In this document: in pieces, positions 54,595 through 64,000 of the stretch
Numbering within the stretch: position 1 is the first letter of the stretch
Layout: the number at the start of each line of letters is the position of its first letter
Assembly (NCBI GenBank): GCA_963705885.1
Contig: OY970120.1
Coordinates: forward strand, 496,001 to 560,000
DNA from: MFD01275-c22 sp963705885
GTDB lineage: Bacteria > Actinomycetota > Actinomycetes > JACCUZ01
Reading direction: 5' to 3'
DNA: 64,000 bases
Program-made: the position numbers and the translations under genes
Notes under the pieces: generated by a model
Databases searched by the model: none
The model's input: only the letters and a program-made list of their open reading frames with translations
What the model was told of the DNA's origin: nothing

Positions 54595-55173
54595 TCACTC
54601 GGTGGGGTCGACCACCTTCGTGACCACCCAGCGGTGCTTCCCGATCTTGCGATCCTTGACGAACCCCAGGTGCTCGTACGTCGACAGGGCGCCGTTGTAG
54701 AGGAACCCGGCGGGCACGGAGTCGGCGTCCTCCGGGTAGCCCTCGACCCGGCCGCCACCGAATCCCGCGATGAGGTCGAGCGCACCCGCAAGAGCCGCGG
54801 TGGCCACGCCCTGACGACGATGTCCCTTCCCGACGTAGCAACACGCGATCCGCCAGTCCGGCGGCTCGCTGCTCTCGCGCTCGTACGCCGCGCGGCTCTT
54901 GATCCGCGGCAGCTCCTCCGGAACGCCGAACTGGCACCAGCCGACGCACTCGTCGCCCTCGAGGACGAGCGCCGCGTGCGCGGTCCCGGCACGGACGCGG
55001 CTCAGCTTTCGATCGCGGTTGTCGGCCGGGGTGGTGCCCTTGCCGGACCCCTCGGGATGGAAGCCCATGCACCAGCAGCCACCGAAGATGCCGTTGTTTG
55101 CCTCGACGAGCTGCGCGAACGCCGGCCACGACGACTCGTCGAGGGCGCTCACCGTGAATGCGGACGTCCCCAC
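54595..55173 (-). CDS. GNAT-family N-acetyltransferase
   Basis: A 192-residue protein with CCYVGKGHRRQGVATAAL (acetyl-CoA loop) and GGRVEGYPED, and a front CWCMGFHPEG segment. It shares this layout with the GNAT at 4204-4809 and ends in a conserved VVTKVVD. GTG 55173 is preferred. Near the DUF3180 gene; converges on the membrane protein. Substrate unknown. Confidence 0.85.
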   Translation of the reverse strand: MGTSAFTVSALDESSWPAFAQLVEANNGIFGGCWCMGFHPEGSGKGTTPADNRDRKLSRVRAGTAHAALVLEGDECVGWCQFGVPEELPRIKSRAAYERESSEPPDWRIACCYVGKGHRRQGVATAALAGALDLIAGFGGGRVEGYPEDADSVPAGFLYNGALSTYEHLGFVKDRKIGKHRWVVTKVVDPTE

Positions 55174-55196
55174 GACGGCGAGTCTCGCACTGTCGT

Positions 55197-55661
55197 CTAG
55201 GCGACGGAGGCTGCCGGTGGCTCCTCGTCGTCGCCCTTGACCCGGCACGACCGTTCGAGCAGCAGGCCGGCGGCCGACAGCAGGACCGACGCGGCCAGCG
55301 CCACCGCGCACAGCACGGCGCGGTCGCGCCTGCTGTCGATGTCGAGGCCGGGGAGGAGCAGCACGAGGTAGCCGAGGTAGAGCCCGCCGACGATCGGCCC
55401 GACGTGAGCGCTCGCCTTGCCGAGCACGGCCATCCGCGCGGTCCCGAGCGGGTCAGGGGGCCGGTCGCTGCGCAGCCGGCCACGCAGCGCCAGCGCCGAC
55501 ACCAGCACCGCGACGCCGACGAGCGCGATCCCTGTCGGCGCGGTCCAGGTCAGGTTGGGGGTCGTCACGCCGCGGATCTCGGCGACCCGCAGCGCGCCCC
55601 ACGCGACAGCGGCGACGCCCACGAGCAGCGCGACGAGCGTCCCCACCCTGGTGGGTCTCAC
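55197..55661 (-). CDS. DUF3180-family membrane protein
   Basis: A 154-residue actinobacterial protein with four membrane helices (8-26, 43-62, 84-103, 118-138). PTRVGTLVALLVGVAAVAW and ARMAVLGKASAHVGPIVGGLYLGY are typical. It regularly follows folK. GTG 55661 has GGGAGGAG 8 bases upstream. Function unknown. Confidence 0.85.
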   Translation of the reverse strand: MRPTRVGTLVALLVGVAAVAWGALRVAEIRGVTTPNLTWTAPTGIALVGVAVLVSALALRGRLRSDRPPDPLGTARMAVLGKASAHVGPIVGGLYLGYLVLLLPGLDIDSRRDRAVLCAVALAASVLLSAAGLLLERSCRVKGDDEEPPAASVA

Positions 55662-55677
55662 GAGCTGGCTCCTCCCG

Positions 55678-56199
55678 TCACACCGGCAGCTCGAGCTCGA
55701 GGTCCGTGCGCTCGCGCACCCCCGACGTGTCCAGGCCCTCGACCAGCCCGGCGACCGCGGCGCCGGCCAGCTCGGCACCGGGGTCGGCCGCCGCCCACGG
55801 CACCAGCACGAAGGCGCGCTCGGCGGCCCGCGGGTGCGGCACCTGCAGGTCCGGCTCGTCGACGGTCAGGTCGCCGACCGCCACGACGTCGATGTCCAGG
55901 GTGCGCGGACCCCAGCGCTCGCGGCGTACGCGGCCGAAGGCGTCCTCGACGGCCAGCGCCCGCTCGAGCAGCGTCCGCGCCGAGTGCGGCCCCTCGCCGA
56001 TGACGACGGCGTTGAGGAACGCGGGCTGTTCCGGGCCGCCGACCGGGTCGGTCTCGTAGACCGGCGACACCGCGAGCACCGTGAAGTCCGGGGTGTCGGC
56101 GAGGGCGTCGACGGCCCCTTGCAGCAGCCCGAGCCGGTCGCCCTCGTTGCTGCCGAGGGAGAGCACGGCCCGGCGCAGCGGGCGCTCGACCGCCGTCAC
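55678..56199 (-). CDS. folK: 6-hydroxymethyl-7,8-dihydropterin pyrophosphokinase
   Basis: A 173-residue enzyme of folate synthesis: LSLGSNEGDRLGLLQGAV, SPVYETDPVGGPEQPAFLNAV, RRERWGPRTLDIDVV, VPHPRAAERAFVLVP. Its GTG overlaps the folB stop by 4 bases. Order folE-folP-NTF2-folB-folK-DUF3180. Confidence 0.95.
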   Translation of the reverse strand: MTAVERPLRRAVLSLGSNEGDRLGLLQGAVDALADTPDFTVLAVSPVYETDPVGGPEQPAFLNAVVIGEGPHSARTLLERALAVEDAFGRVRRERWGPRTLDIDVVAVGDLTVDEPDLQVPHPRAAERAFVLVPWAAADPGAELAGAAVAGLVEGLDTSGVRERTDLELELPV

Positions 56200-56558
56200 C
56201 GCGACCGCACGATCGTCACGGCCACGTCGTCGAACGGCACGCCGACCGGCGCCTCGGGCTTGTGCACGGTGACCTCCACCTGCTGGACGAGCTCGTAGGA
56301 CAGGCACACGCCGGCGAGGCGCGACGCCAGCGTCTCGAGCAGCTGGACCGGCTCGCCCTCGACGACGGAGACCACGCGTTGGGCGAGCTCGCCGTAGTGC
56401 ACGGTGTCGGCCACGTCGTCGCTGCGTGCGGCGGCCCCGAGGTCGAGCACGAGCTCGACGTCCACGACGAACGGCTGCCCGGCCGCGCGCTCCTCGGCGT
56501 AGACGCCGTGGTGACCGTGCCCGCGCAGGCCACGCAGCGTGATGCGGTCGCCGCTCAC
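56196..56558 (-). CDS. folB: Dihydroneopterin aldolase
   Basis: A 120-residue octamer-type aldolase: RGLRGHGHHGVYAEERAAGQPF at the start, YGELAQRVV and LLETLASRLA (catalytic Glu/His region) and VTVHKPEAPVGVPF. Stop and start overlap neighbours by 4 bases each. Confidence 0.94.
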   Translation of the reverse strand: MSGDRITLRGLRGHGHHGVYAEERAAGQPFVVDVELVLDLGAAARSDDVADTVHYGELAQRVVSVVEGEPVQLLETLASRLAGVCLSYELVQQVEVTVHKPEAPVGVPFDDVAVTIVRSR

Positions 56559-56989
56559 TCCTGCTGCCCGCCCGCGAGGACCGGCGACGCGTGGTGGACG
56601 AGCAGGCGCCACCCGGAGGACGTCCGCCGGAACACGTTCGTCGCCACCGCCCGCCCGCCGGCCAGCCCGGGCGTCGGGTCGGCCTCGGTGACGGGCAGGC
56701 CGGTGAGCATGTTCTCGCCGCACGTCACGACGGCGGTGTCGCCGGTGACCTGCACCTGGACGTCGGTGAGCACGAACTGGATGTACGAGGTGTTGGCCAT
56801 GATCACCGACCACGACCGGAGCACGGCGCCGCGGCCCCGCACCGGTGTCGACCCGGGGTGCACGCACACGACCCCGTCGTCGTCGAGCCAGACGGCGCCC
56901 ATGAGGTCGATGTCACCGGCCTCGAACGCGTCGTAGAGCGCCGTGTTGGCGGCTGCCACCGCCTCGACCTCGCCCGCGGGTGTGATCAC
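56555..56989 (-). CDS. NTF2-like (SnoaL) protein in the folate operon
   Basis: A 144-residue NTF2-fold protein: AANTALYDAFEAGDIDLM, VCVHPG, SWSVIMANTSYIQFVLTDVQV and FRRTSSGWRLLVHHASPV. It is fully inside the operon (both ends overlap by 4 bases), between folP and folB. Similar genes occupy this place in other actinobacteria. No reaction is known; a role in pterin handling is only inferred. Confidence 0.85.
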   Translation of the reverse strand: MITPAGEVEAVAAANTALYDAFEAGDIDLMGAVWLDDDGVVCVHPGSTPVRGRGAVLRSWSVIMANTSYIQFVLTDVQVQVTGDTAVVTCGENMLTGLPVTEADPTPGLAGGRAVATNVFRRTSSGWRLLVHHASPVLAGGQQE

Positions 56990-57852
56990 GTCCCGAGCCT
57001 GGCAGACCGCAGGGCCTCGCCGACCCGCAGGGCGTCGACGGTCGGGCGGACGGCGTGCACCCGAACGCCCCAGACCCCTCGCTCGGCCACGAGGGCCGAC
57101 AGCGCCGCGGTCGCGACGTCCCGATCGCCCGCGGGGCGGGGGCTTCCGTCCTCACCAGCCAGGAGCGAGCCCAGGAAGCCCTTGCGCGAGGCGCCCACGA
57201 GCAGCGGGCGGCCGATGCGGTGCAGCGCCTCGAGGCCGCCGAGCAGCGCCCAGCTGTGCCGAGGCTCCTTGGCGAAGCCCAGCCCCGGGTCGAGGACGAC
57301 GCGGTCGGGGTCCACCCCGGCGGACGCCAGCGCGTCGAGCCGCGCGCCCAGCTCGCGCGCGACGTCGGCGACGACGTTGTCGTAGACCGCCCGGGAGGCC
57401 ATGTCGCGGCTGTGTCCCCGCCAGTGCATGGCGACGTACGGCACCCTGGCGCGAGCCACGACCCCGGCCATCGCCTCGTCCGCCAGCCCTCCGCTGACGT
57501 CGTTCACGACCGCGGCCCCCGCGTCCAGCGCCGCGGCGGCCACCTCGGCGCGCATCGTGTCGACGGACACCACCACGCCCGCCGCGACGAGCCCGCGCAC
57601 GACGGGCAGCACCCGTCGCAGCTCCTCGTCGGCGTCGACCCGGTCCGCCCCCGGCCTGGTCGACTCGCCGCCGACGTCGACGATGTCGGCGCCCTCGTCG
57701 CGCAGCCGCACACCGTGCTCGACCGCGGGCGCGCGGTCGAGGTAGGCCCCGCCGTCGGAGAACGAGTCGGGTGTCACGTTCACGACACCCATGACCAGGG
57801 TGCGGTCGAGGTCCGCCAGCGGTGCGGGCAGGCCGAGGAGGCGACCGGTCAC
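56986..57852 (-). CDS. folP: Dihydropteroate synthase
   Basis: A 288-residue TIM-barrel enzyme, the sulfonamide target: MGVVNVTPDSFSDGG, DIVDVGGESTRPGA, VNDVSGG, VAMHWRGHS, DPGLGFAKEPRHSW, LVGASRKGFLG. GTG 57852 overlaps folE. Full length. Confidence 0.96.
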   Translation of the reverse strand: MTGRLLGLPAPLADLDRTLVMGVVNVTPDSFSDGGAYLDRAPAVEHGVRLRDEGADIVDVGGESTRPGADRVDADEELRRVLPVVRGLVAAGVVVSVDTMRAEVAAAALDAGAAVVNDVSGGLADEAMAGVVARARVPYVAMHWRGHSRDMASRAVYDNVVADVARELGARLDALASAGVDPDRVVLDPGLGFAKEPRHSWALLGGLEALHRIGRPLLVGASRKGFLGSLLAGEDGSPRPAGDRDVATAALSALVAERGVWGVRVHAVRPTVDALRVGEALRSARLGT

Positions 57853-58466
57853 CTGGAGACGATGAGGCTCATCGCCTCGGCACGGGTCGTCGGGTCGCGC
57901 AGCTGCCCGCGCACGGCCGACGTCACGGTCGTGGCGCCGGGCTTGCGGATGCCCCGCATCGACATGCACAGGTGCTCGCACTCGAGCACGACGATGGCGC
58001 CGCGCGGCTCGAGGATGCGCATCAGCGAGTCGGCGATCTGGGTCGTCATCCGCTCCTGGACCTGCGGGCGCCGTGCGAAGACGTCGACCAGCCGGGCCAG
58101 CTTCGACAGGCCGGTGATGCGACCGTCGGCGGACGGGATGTAGCCCACGTGGGCGACCCCGGAGAACGGCACGAGGTGGTGCTCGCACTGGCTGCGGACC
58201 TCGATGTCCTTGACGAGCACCAGCTCGTCGTGGCTGAGGTCGAACGTCGTCGTAAGCACGTCCTCCGGCTGCTGGCGGAGCCCGGCGAAGATCTCGCGGT
58301 ACGCGCGCCCGACCCGCTCGGGCGTCTCCTTCAGGCCGTCGCGGTCGGGGTCCTCGCCGATCGCCACGAGGAGGTCGTAGACCGCACGGCGCACACCGTC
58401 CTCGTCGTACGCGCGCGCCGAGGTCTGCCCGACGTCAGGGCCGTCCTCGGCGAGACCCTCCACCAC
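57849..58466 (-). CDS. folE: GTP cyclohydrolase I
   Basis: A 205-residue enzyme giving dihydroneopterin triphosphate. The zinc ligands are in RSQCEHHLVPFSG and LECEHLCMSMRG. The GTG at 58466 follows the ftsH stop by one base. First of the fol genes and downstream of ftsH. Confidence 0.95.
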   Translation of the reverse strand: MVEGLAEDGPDVGQTSARAYDEDGVRRAVYDLLVAIGEDPDRDGLKETPERVGRAYREIFAGLRQQPEDVLTTTFDLSHDELVLVKDIEVRSQCEHHLVPFSGVAHVGYIPSADGRITGLSKLARLVDVFARRPQVQERMTTQIADSLMRILEPRGAIVVLECEHLCMSMRGIRKPGATTVTSAVRGQLRDPTTRAEAMSLIVSR

Positions 58467-58467
58467 C

Positions 58468-60495
<2,028 letters not shown>

Positions 60496-60672
60496 CGAAC
60501 CGGGGCGGGTCGCCCCGTCCCTCCTGCCAGACGTGGGGAATGTCGGACCTTGACGGTACACCGGGCGGCGTGCCGACCGCGGCGGCGACCTCCGGACGGG
60601 CGCCTGCCTGCTGCCCTCCCAACGACGCTGCGGGGCACGGGGGTTCCCGCCCCGGCTGGGGGCCCGGGGGCC

Positions 60673-61254
60673 TCAGCCCGAGTAGACGTGCGGGGCGAGC
60701 GTGCCGACGAAGGGCAGGTTGCGGTAGCGCTCGGCGTAGTCCAGGCCGTAGCCGATGACGAACTCGTTCGGGATGTCGAACCCGACGTAGCGCACCGGGA
60801 CCTCGACCTGGGCGGCCTCCGGCTTGCGCAGCAGCGCGCAGACCTCGACCGACGCCGGCCCCCGCGACCCGAGGTTGGACCGCAGCCAGGACAGGGTCAG
60901 GCCGGAGTCGATGATGTCCTCGACGATGAGCACGTGGCGGCCGGTGATGTCCTTGTCGAGGTCCTTGAGGATGCGCACGACGCCGGACGACTTCGTGCCG
61001 GACCCGTAGGACGACACCGCCATCCAGTCCATCTCCACCGGCGAGCGCAGGGCCCGGGCGAGGTCGGCCATGACCATGACGGCGCCCTTGAGGACGCCGA
61101 CCAGCAGGGGATCGCGGCCCTCGTAGTCGGTGTCGATCTCACCCGCCAGCTCGCCGAGTCGGCGGGCGATCTGCTCCTCGGTGATGAGCACCTTCTCCAG
61201 GTCGCTGCCCATGTCCTTCTCGTCCACGCGCCCTCGCAGGTCCTCAGTGCTCAT
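60673..61254 (-). CDS. hpt: Hypoxanthine phosphoribosyltransferase
   Basis: A 193-residue purine salvage enzyme: LLVGVLKGAVMVMADLARAL, MDWMAVSSYG, and the PRPP loop VLIVEDIIDSGLTL. ATG 61254 overlaps the tilS end by 11 bases; GTG 61227 (VDEKDMG) is an equally plausible start. It lies between tilS and ftsH as in many Gram-positive bacteria. Confidence 0.95.
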   Translation of the reverse strand: MSTEDLRGRVDEKDMGSDLEKVLITEEQIARRLGELAGEIDTDYEGRDPLLVGVLKGAVMVMADLARALRSPVEMDWMAVSSYGSGTKSSGVVRILKDLDKDITGRHVLIVEDIIDSGLTLSWLRSNLGSRGPASVEVCALLRKPEAAQVEVPVRYVGFDIPNEFVIGYGLDYAERYRNLPFVGTLAPHVYSG

Positions 61255-62218
61255 CGGTCGGGGTGACCAGAAGCATCCCACGGTCCCGCGAGGCCCGGAC
61301 TCCCCCGGGCAGGTGCAGCGGGCCCTGCCCGCGCCAGTCGGTGACGAGGCGGTCCAGCTCGCTGACGTGGGCGGCGGCGAGGTCGCCCGCGGGGCAGCCG
61401 GCGTGCAGGGCCGCCCGGCGCAGCACCCTGGTGCGTACGGCCACCGGCAGCGCGGCGAGCACGTCGACGTCGAGCCCGCCCGAGGCTGCGCGGGACGAGT
61501 CGTGTGCCGCCGCGGCCCAGGTGTCGAGAGCGTCCGCGTCCTGGCGCAGCTGTGCGGCCGACCGGGCGAGAGCCCCCGCGACCCCCGGGCCGAGGGTTCG
61601 CTCGAGGACGGGAAGGGCGTCGTGGCGCACCCGCGACCTGGCGAAGGCGCCGTCCTGGTTGTGCGGGTCCTCCCAGGTCCGCAGACCGTCGGCGGCCGCT
61701 CGCACCGTCGCCCGAGGCAGTTCCAGCAGCGGCCGGCGGTAGCGGCCGCGCGTGGACGGCATCCCTGCGAGCGAGCGGGCACCCGAGCCGCGGGCCAGTC
61801 CGAGCAGGACGGTCTCGGCCTGGTCGTCGAGCGTGTGGCCGAGCAGCACCGCGTTCGCCCCGAGCCGGTCCGCGGCCGCGTCGAGCGCCTCGTAGCGTGC
61901 GGCACGGGCGGCGGCCTCGGGCCCGCCCCTCCCGTCCACCTCCGCCCGGAGCACCTCGACCGGGTCGAGGCCGAGCCCGCGCAGGTCGGCCGCGAGGTCG
62001 TCGGCGCGGGGGCCGGACCCGCCCTGCAGCCCGTGGTCGACGGTCAGCGCGCCGGCCCGCAGACCGGCCTTCGGACCCTCGAAGGCCAGCGCGGCGGCGA
62101 GGGCGAGCGAGTCGGCGCCGCCGCTGCAGGCGACCAGCACGAGGTCGCCGCCGTCGAGCCCGGCCAGCGCCTGCCGCAGCGCGCGGCGGACGGCTGCGAC
62201 CTCCGGCTGCGGCCCCAC
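61244..62218 (-). CDS. tilS: tRNA(Ile)-lysidine synthetase
   Basis: A 324-residue PP-loop enzyme that makes lysidine at C34 of tRNA-Ile. SGGADSLALAAAL near residue 31, LTVDHGLQGGSG, LGHTLDDQAETVLLGLARGSG and RYRRPLLELPRATV. The C-terminal domain is short, as usual in actinobacteria. GTG 62218 is chosen; the in-frame extension upstream is only repeat sequence. Confidence 0.93.
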   Translation of the reverse strand: MGPQPEVAAVRRALRQALAGLDGGDLVLVACSGGADSLALAAALAFEGPKAGLRAGALTVDHGLQGGSGPRADDLAADLRGLGLDPVEVLRAEVDGRGGPEAAARAARYEALDAAADRLGANAVLLGHTLDDQAETVLLGLARGSGARSLAGMPSTRGRYRRPLLELPRATVRAAADGLRTWEDPHNQDGAFARSRVRHDALPVLERTLGPGVAGALARSAAQLRQDADALDTWAAAAHDSSRAASGGLDVDVLAALPVAVRTRVLRRAALHAGCPAGDLAAAHVSELDRLVTDWRGQGPLHLPGGVRASRDRGMLLVTPTDEH

Positions 62219-62256
62219 GCCCGCGACGCTACCCGCAGCCCGGCGTGCGAACGCCG

Positions 62257-62306
62257 GCGCGACAGCAGGGACCAGCGGCGCGACAGCAGGGACCAGCGGC
62301 GCGACA
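62257..62306. repeat. 21-bp tandem repeat upstream of tilS
   Basis: About 2.5 copies of a 21-base unit containing GCGCGACAGCAGGGACCAGC run into the left arm of inverted-repeat copy C. Read on the minus strand it gives a Val-Ala-Pro-rich ORF extension that I reject as part of tilS. Confidence 0.7.
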
Positions 62307-62364
62307 GCAGGCGTGTGGTCACCTGGGCAGGCACAGACGCCTACCGAGGCGATCACCTGCCTGC
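62307..62364 (+). repeat. 58-bp inverted repeat, copy C
   Basis: 25-base arms (62307-62331, 62340-62364) with six mismatches and 8-base spacer. Same orientation as copies A and B; right arm closest to A, 3' flank TACGTGGTCGACT as in B. Lies 60 bases past the DUF2342 stop and 89 bases upstream of tilS. Confidence 0.8.
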
Positions 62365-62423
62365 CGTACGTGGTCGACTGCGCGGGGAGGGCGGGCGGGG
62401 CGGGCGGGCCGTGTCGGGGAGGG

Positions 62424-63530
62424 TCAGGCGGGGAGCTCGCGGGGGGTGACGACGCGGCCGACCCAGGCGGCCGGGTCGGCGATCTCGTCCTTGGTGGGGA
62501 GGTTGCCCGGAGCGGCCCACACCTGGTTGAAGCCGTGCATCCCCGCCCGCTCGACGGCACCGCGGACGAAGCGCTCGCCGTCGCGGTACTGCCGCAGCTT
62601 CGCGTCGATGCCGAGCAGCCGGCGGATCACCTGCTCGACCTTGCCGGCGTCCTTGCGGCGCTTCTGGAACTTGGCCCGGATGGCCGAGACCGACGGGATG
62701 ACCGAGGGGCCGACACCGTCCATGACGTAGTCGGCGTGGCCCTCGAGCAGCGACATGAGCGCCGTGATGCGGTCGAGGATCTCGCGCTGGGCGGGAGTCT
62801 GCACCGCCTCGACGAGCGAGCCACCGGTGTCGCTCGAGTCGGGGTCGTAGCCCTCGCGGATCGCCGAGTAGGCAGCCGAGGCCGCCGCCTTGAGCCGCTC
62901 GGCGAGCGCCGCCGGGTCGACCTCGGTGGCCTCCACGAACGCGCGGATCTCGTCCATCACGTGCGCGCGCAGCCAGGGCACGGCGCCGAACTGCACGCGG
63001 TGGGTCTCCTCGTGCAGGCACACCCACAGCCGGAAGTCGCGCGGGTCGACGTCCATGTCGCGCTCGGCCTGCACGATGTTCGGGGCCACCAGCAGCAGCC
63101 GCCCGGGCCGGTCGGTCGCGGTGGTGCCGTGCGGCGGGAACAGCTCGTACTGCCCGAGCACCTTGCCGGCCAGGAACGCCAGCAGCGTGCCGGTCTGCAC
63201 ACCGGTCACCTTCGAGCCGACAGCGTCGCCGATCGGCGAGCTGACGCTCCGCCGCTGCTGCAGCTTGTCGACGAGGGGCTCGAGCACGGTCCGGAAGCCG
63301 GACGCGTTGGCCTGGATCCACCCTGGCCGGTCGATGACCACGACCGAGGCGCCGTCGGTGGGCGCGTCGAGACCGGTGAACCCGGCGACGTGGTCGTACG
63401 ACTCGGCGGCGTACTGCCGCAGGTCGGCCACGACCTGCCGCGCCGCCTCGGCCGAGATCGGCGGTCCGGACCTCACCAGCCGCGAGCCGGTCGTCACGGC
63501 GAGGTCCCAGTCGACCATCGAGGTGTTCAT
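62424..63530 (-). CDS. Zinc-dependent metalloprotease-like protein, DUF2342
   Basis: A 368-residue actinobacterial protein with the zinc-type motif HEETH (in LHEETHRVQF). It matches the DUF2342 family, which is found beside tilS and dac genes and has been linked to F420 biosynthesis only by annotation. ATG 63530 is chosen; ATG 63569 is an in-frame alternative. Function unproved. Confidence 0.9.
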   Translation of the reverse strand: MNTSMVDWDLAVTTGSRLVRSGPPISAEAARQVVADLRQYAAESYDHVAGFTGLDAPTDGASVVVIDRPGWIQANASGFRTVLEPLVDKLQQRRSVSSPIGDAVGSKVTGVQTGTLLAFLAGKVLGQYELFPPHGTTATDRPGRLLLVAPNIVQAERDMDVDPRDFRLWVCLHEETHRVQFGAVPWLRAHVMDEIRAFVEATEVDPAALAERLKAAASAAYSAIREGYDPDSSDTGGSLVEAVQTPAQREILDRITALMSLLEGHADYVMDGVGPSVIPSVSAIRAKFQKRRKDAGKVEQVIRRLLGIDAKLRQYRDGERFVRGAVERAGMHGFNQVWAAPGNLPTKDEIADPAAWVGRVVTPRELPA

Positions 63531-63568
63531 CGCCTCACCGTACGTCGTGGGCGGGCGGGGCACAGACA

Positions 63569-63614
63569 CGGCGACGGTCGGGCAGGTCCTTGGGGACCTG
63601 CCCGACCGTCGCCG
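63569..63614. terminator. 21-bp perfect inverted repeat terminator
   Basis: Perfect 21-base arms (63569-63589, 63594-63614) with a TTGG loop. It lies 18 bases after the small GPGG gene stop (63633, minus) and before the DUF2342 start. Very stable hairpin; no T-run. Confidence 0.75.
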
Positions 63615-63632
63615 AACGGTTGGCGAGAGGCG

Positions 63633-63773
63633 TCAACTGAAGATGCTGACACCGCCGGGGCCGACGAGGAACGCGACGACGATGAGGATGATGCCGAGCA
63701 GCACCTGGCCGCGAATCAGCGTCACGACTCCCCAGATGCCGATCAGGACAGCAAGGATCCAGAGCAAGAACAT
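63633..63773 (-). CDS. Small GPGG-motif membrane protein
   Basis: A 46-residue protein with two hydrophobic segments (about 2-19 and 22-37) and a C-terminal GPGG (VGPGGVSIFS). GGGAGGT lies 6 bases before ATG 63773, an excellent ribosome site. Such small proteins recur in actinobacteria. Function unknown. It has its own strong terminator. Confidence 0.75.
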   Translation of the reverse strand: MFLLWILAVLIGIWGVVTLIRGQVLLGIILIVVAFLVGPGGVSIFS

Positions 63774-63848
63774 TGTGGTTACCTCCCTTTCGCAGCCGAT
63801 GGTTCCCCCCGAGCCCGTCCTCAACCTCGCAGGCGGCTGTGACTTGGG

Positions 63849-64000
63849 TCAGGATCGGGCGAGAACCGCGGCGAACCGGTCGAGCGCGTCGCGCGCGGCG
63901 AGCGTGTCGCCGGGCACCCCGTCGGCCATGACGACGAACACGACGGGGCGCCCGCCGAGCGACGCCACGCCCGCCAGCGTGCTCACGCCGGTGAGCGTGC
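63849..64000 (-). CDS. D-alanyl-D-alanine carboxypeptidase (PBP4-like), 5' cut by edge
   Basis: Only the last 50 residues are in the window. VSTLAGVASLGGRPVVFVVMAD and the closing helix (ARDALDRFAAVLARS) match the end of DacB-type PBP4 peptidases. The gene stands next to DUF2342-tilS-hpt-ftsH, its usual place. The rest of the protein lies beyond the right edge. Confidence 0.75.
   Translation of the reverse strand, partial: TLTGVSTLAGVASLGGRPVVFVVMADGVPGDTLAARDALDRFAAVLARS

Noticed and set aside
61130..62560. In-frame N-terminal extension of tilS up to 62560
   Set aside because: Contains the 21-bp tandem repeat and inverted repeat C read as protein; the true start GTG 62218 precedes the family N-terminus.

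Overview
The window is 64 kb of very GC-rich, gene-dense DNA from an actinobacterium (class Actinomycetes). The evidence is the gene content: Lsr2, ClpC, a DisA/RadA pair, an FprA-type ferredoxin reductase, DUF2342, DUF3180, DUF2520 and an orphan NuoD. GTG starts and 1- to 4-base stop/start overlaps are also frequent. The family cannot be fixed from sequence alone. I see no tRNA, rRNA, CRISPR array, insertion sequence or phage module.

Layout, left to right. 1-9.6 kb is mostly minus strand: a HAD hydrolase cut by the edge, proC, proline dehydrogenase, an MFS transporter and a GNAT on plus, an ABC-2 exporter with its TetR regulator, a methyltransferase, a sugar-phosphate isomerase-like protein and a Ppx/GppA phosphatase. 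9.7-22 kb holds a Cys-rich protein, fprA, a PIG-L deacetylase, radA, disA, an orphan cheB-cheR-cheW operon, mutY and clpC. 22-30 kb is accessory: GNAT, SDR, FAD oxidase, VOC, a divergent GT2-GtrA/GT39 pair and a DUF2975-XRE cassette. 30-38.6 kb is core: lsr2, lysS, coaX, nadC, nadB, panC, DUF2520 and a MidA-type methyltransferase. 38.6-43.6 kb holds an ArsR/SRPBCC unit, small proteins and two PH-domain membrane proteins, one fused in frame to a cytochrome P450. 43.6-44.8 kb is an orphan nuoD. 44.9-55.2 kb is accessory: a lipoprotein, DUF1684, a glycine betaine/choline-type ABC importer, DUF899, and a degenerate stretch with a broken RibD/DHFR-like gene. 55.2-64 kb is core again: DUF3180, folK, folB, an NTF2-like gene, folP, folE, ftsH, hpt, tilS, DUF2342, a small GPGG protein and the end of dacB.

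The backbone (radA, disA, mutY, clpC, lsr2, lysS, coaX, nadCB, panC, PH proteins, nuoD, fol operon, ftsH, hpt, tilS, dac) matches gene order I know from other actinobacteria; accessory blocks sit between backbone genes. It covers NAD and pantothenate/CoA start-up, folate and purine salvage, c-di-AMP synthesis, DNA repair and proteolysis.

Points of most interest: the orphan NuoD has Trp and Glu at two quinone-site positions and lies near a methyltransferase whose family acts on NuoD homologues; the ABC importer's binding protein looks circularly permuted; a PH-domain protein is fused to a P450; a three-copy family of 58-bp inverted repeats is present, two copies bracketing the DUF2975-XRE cassette; operator-like palindromes overlap leaderless start codons; and the CheB receiver domain is degenerate.
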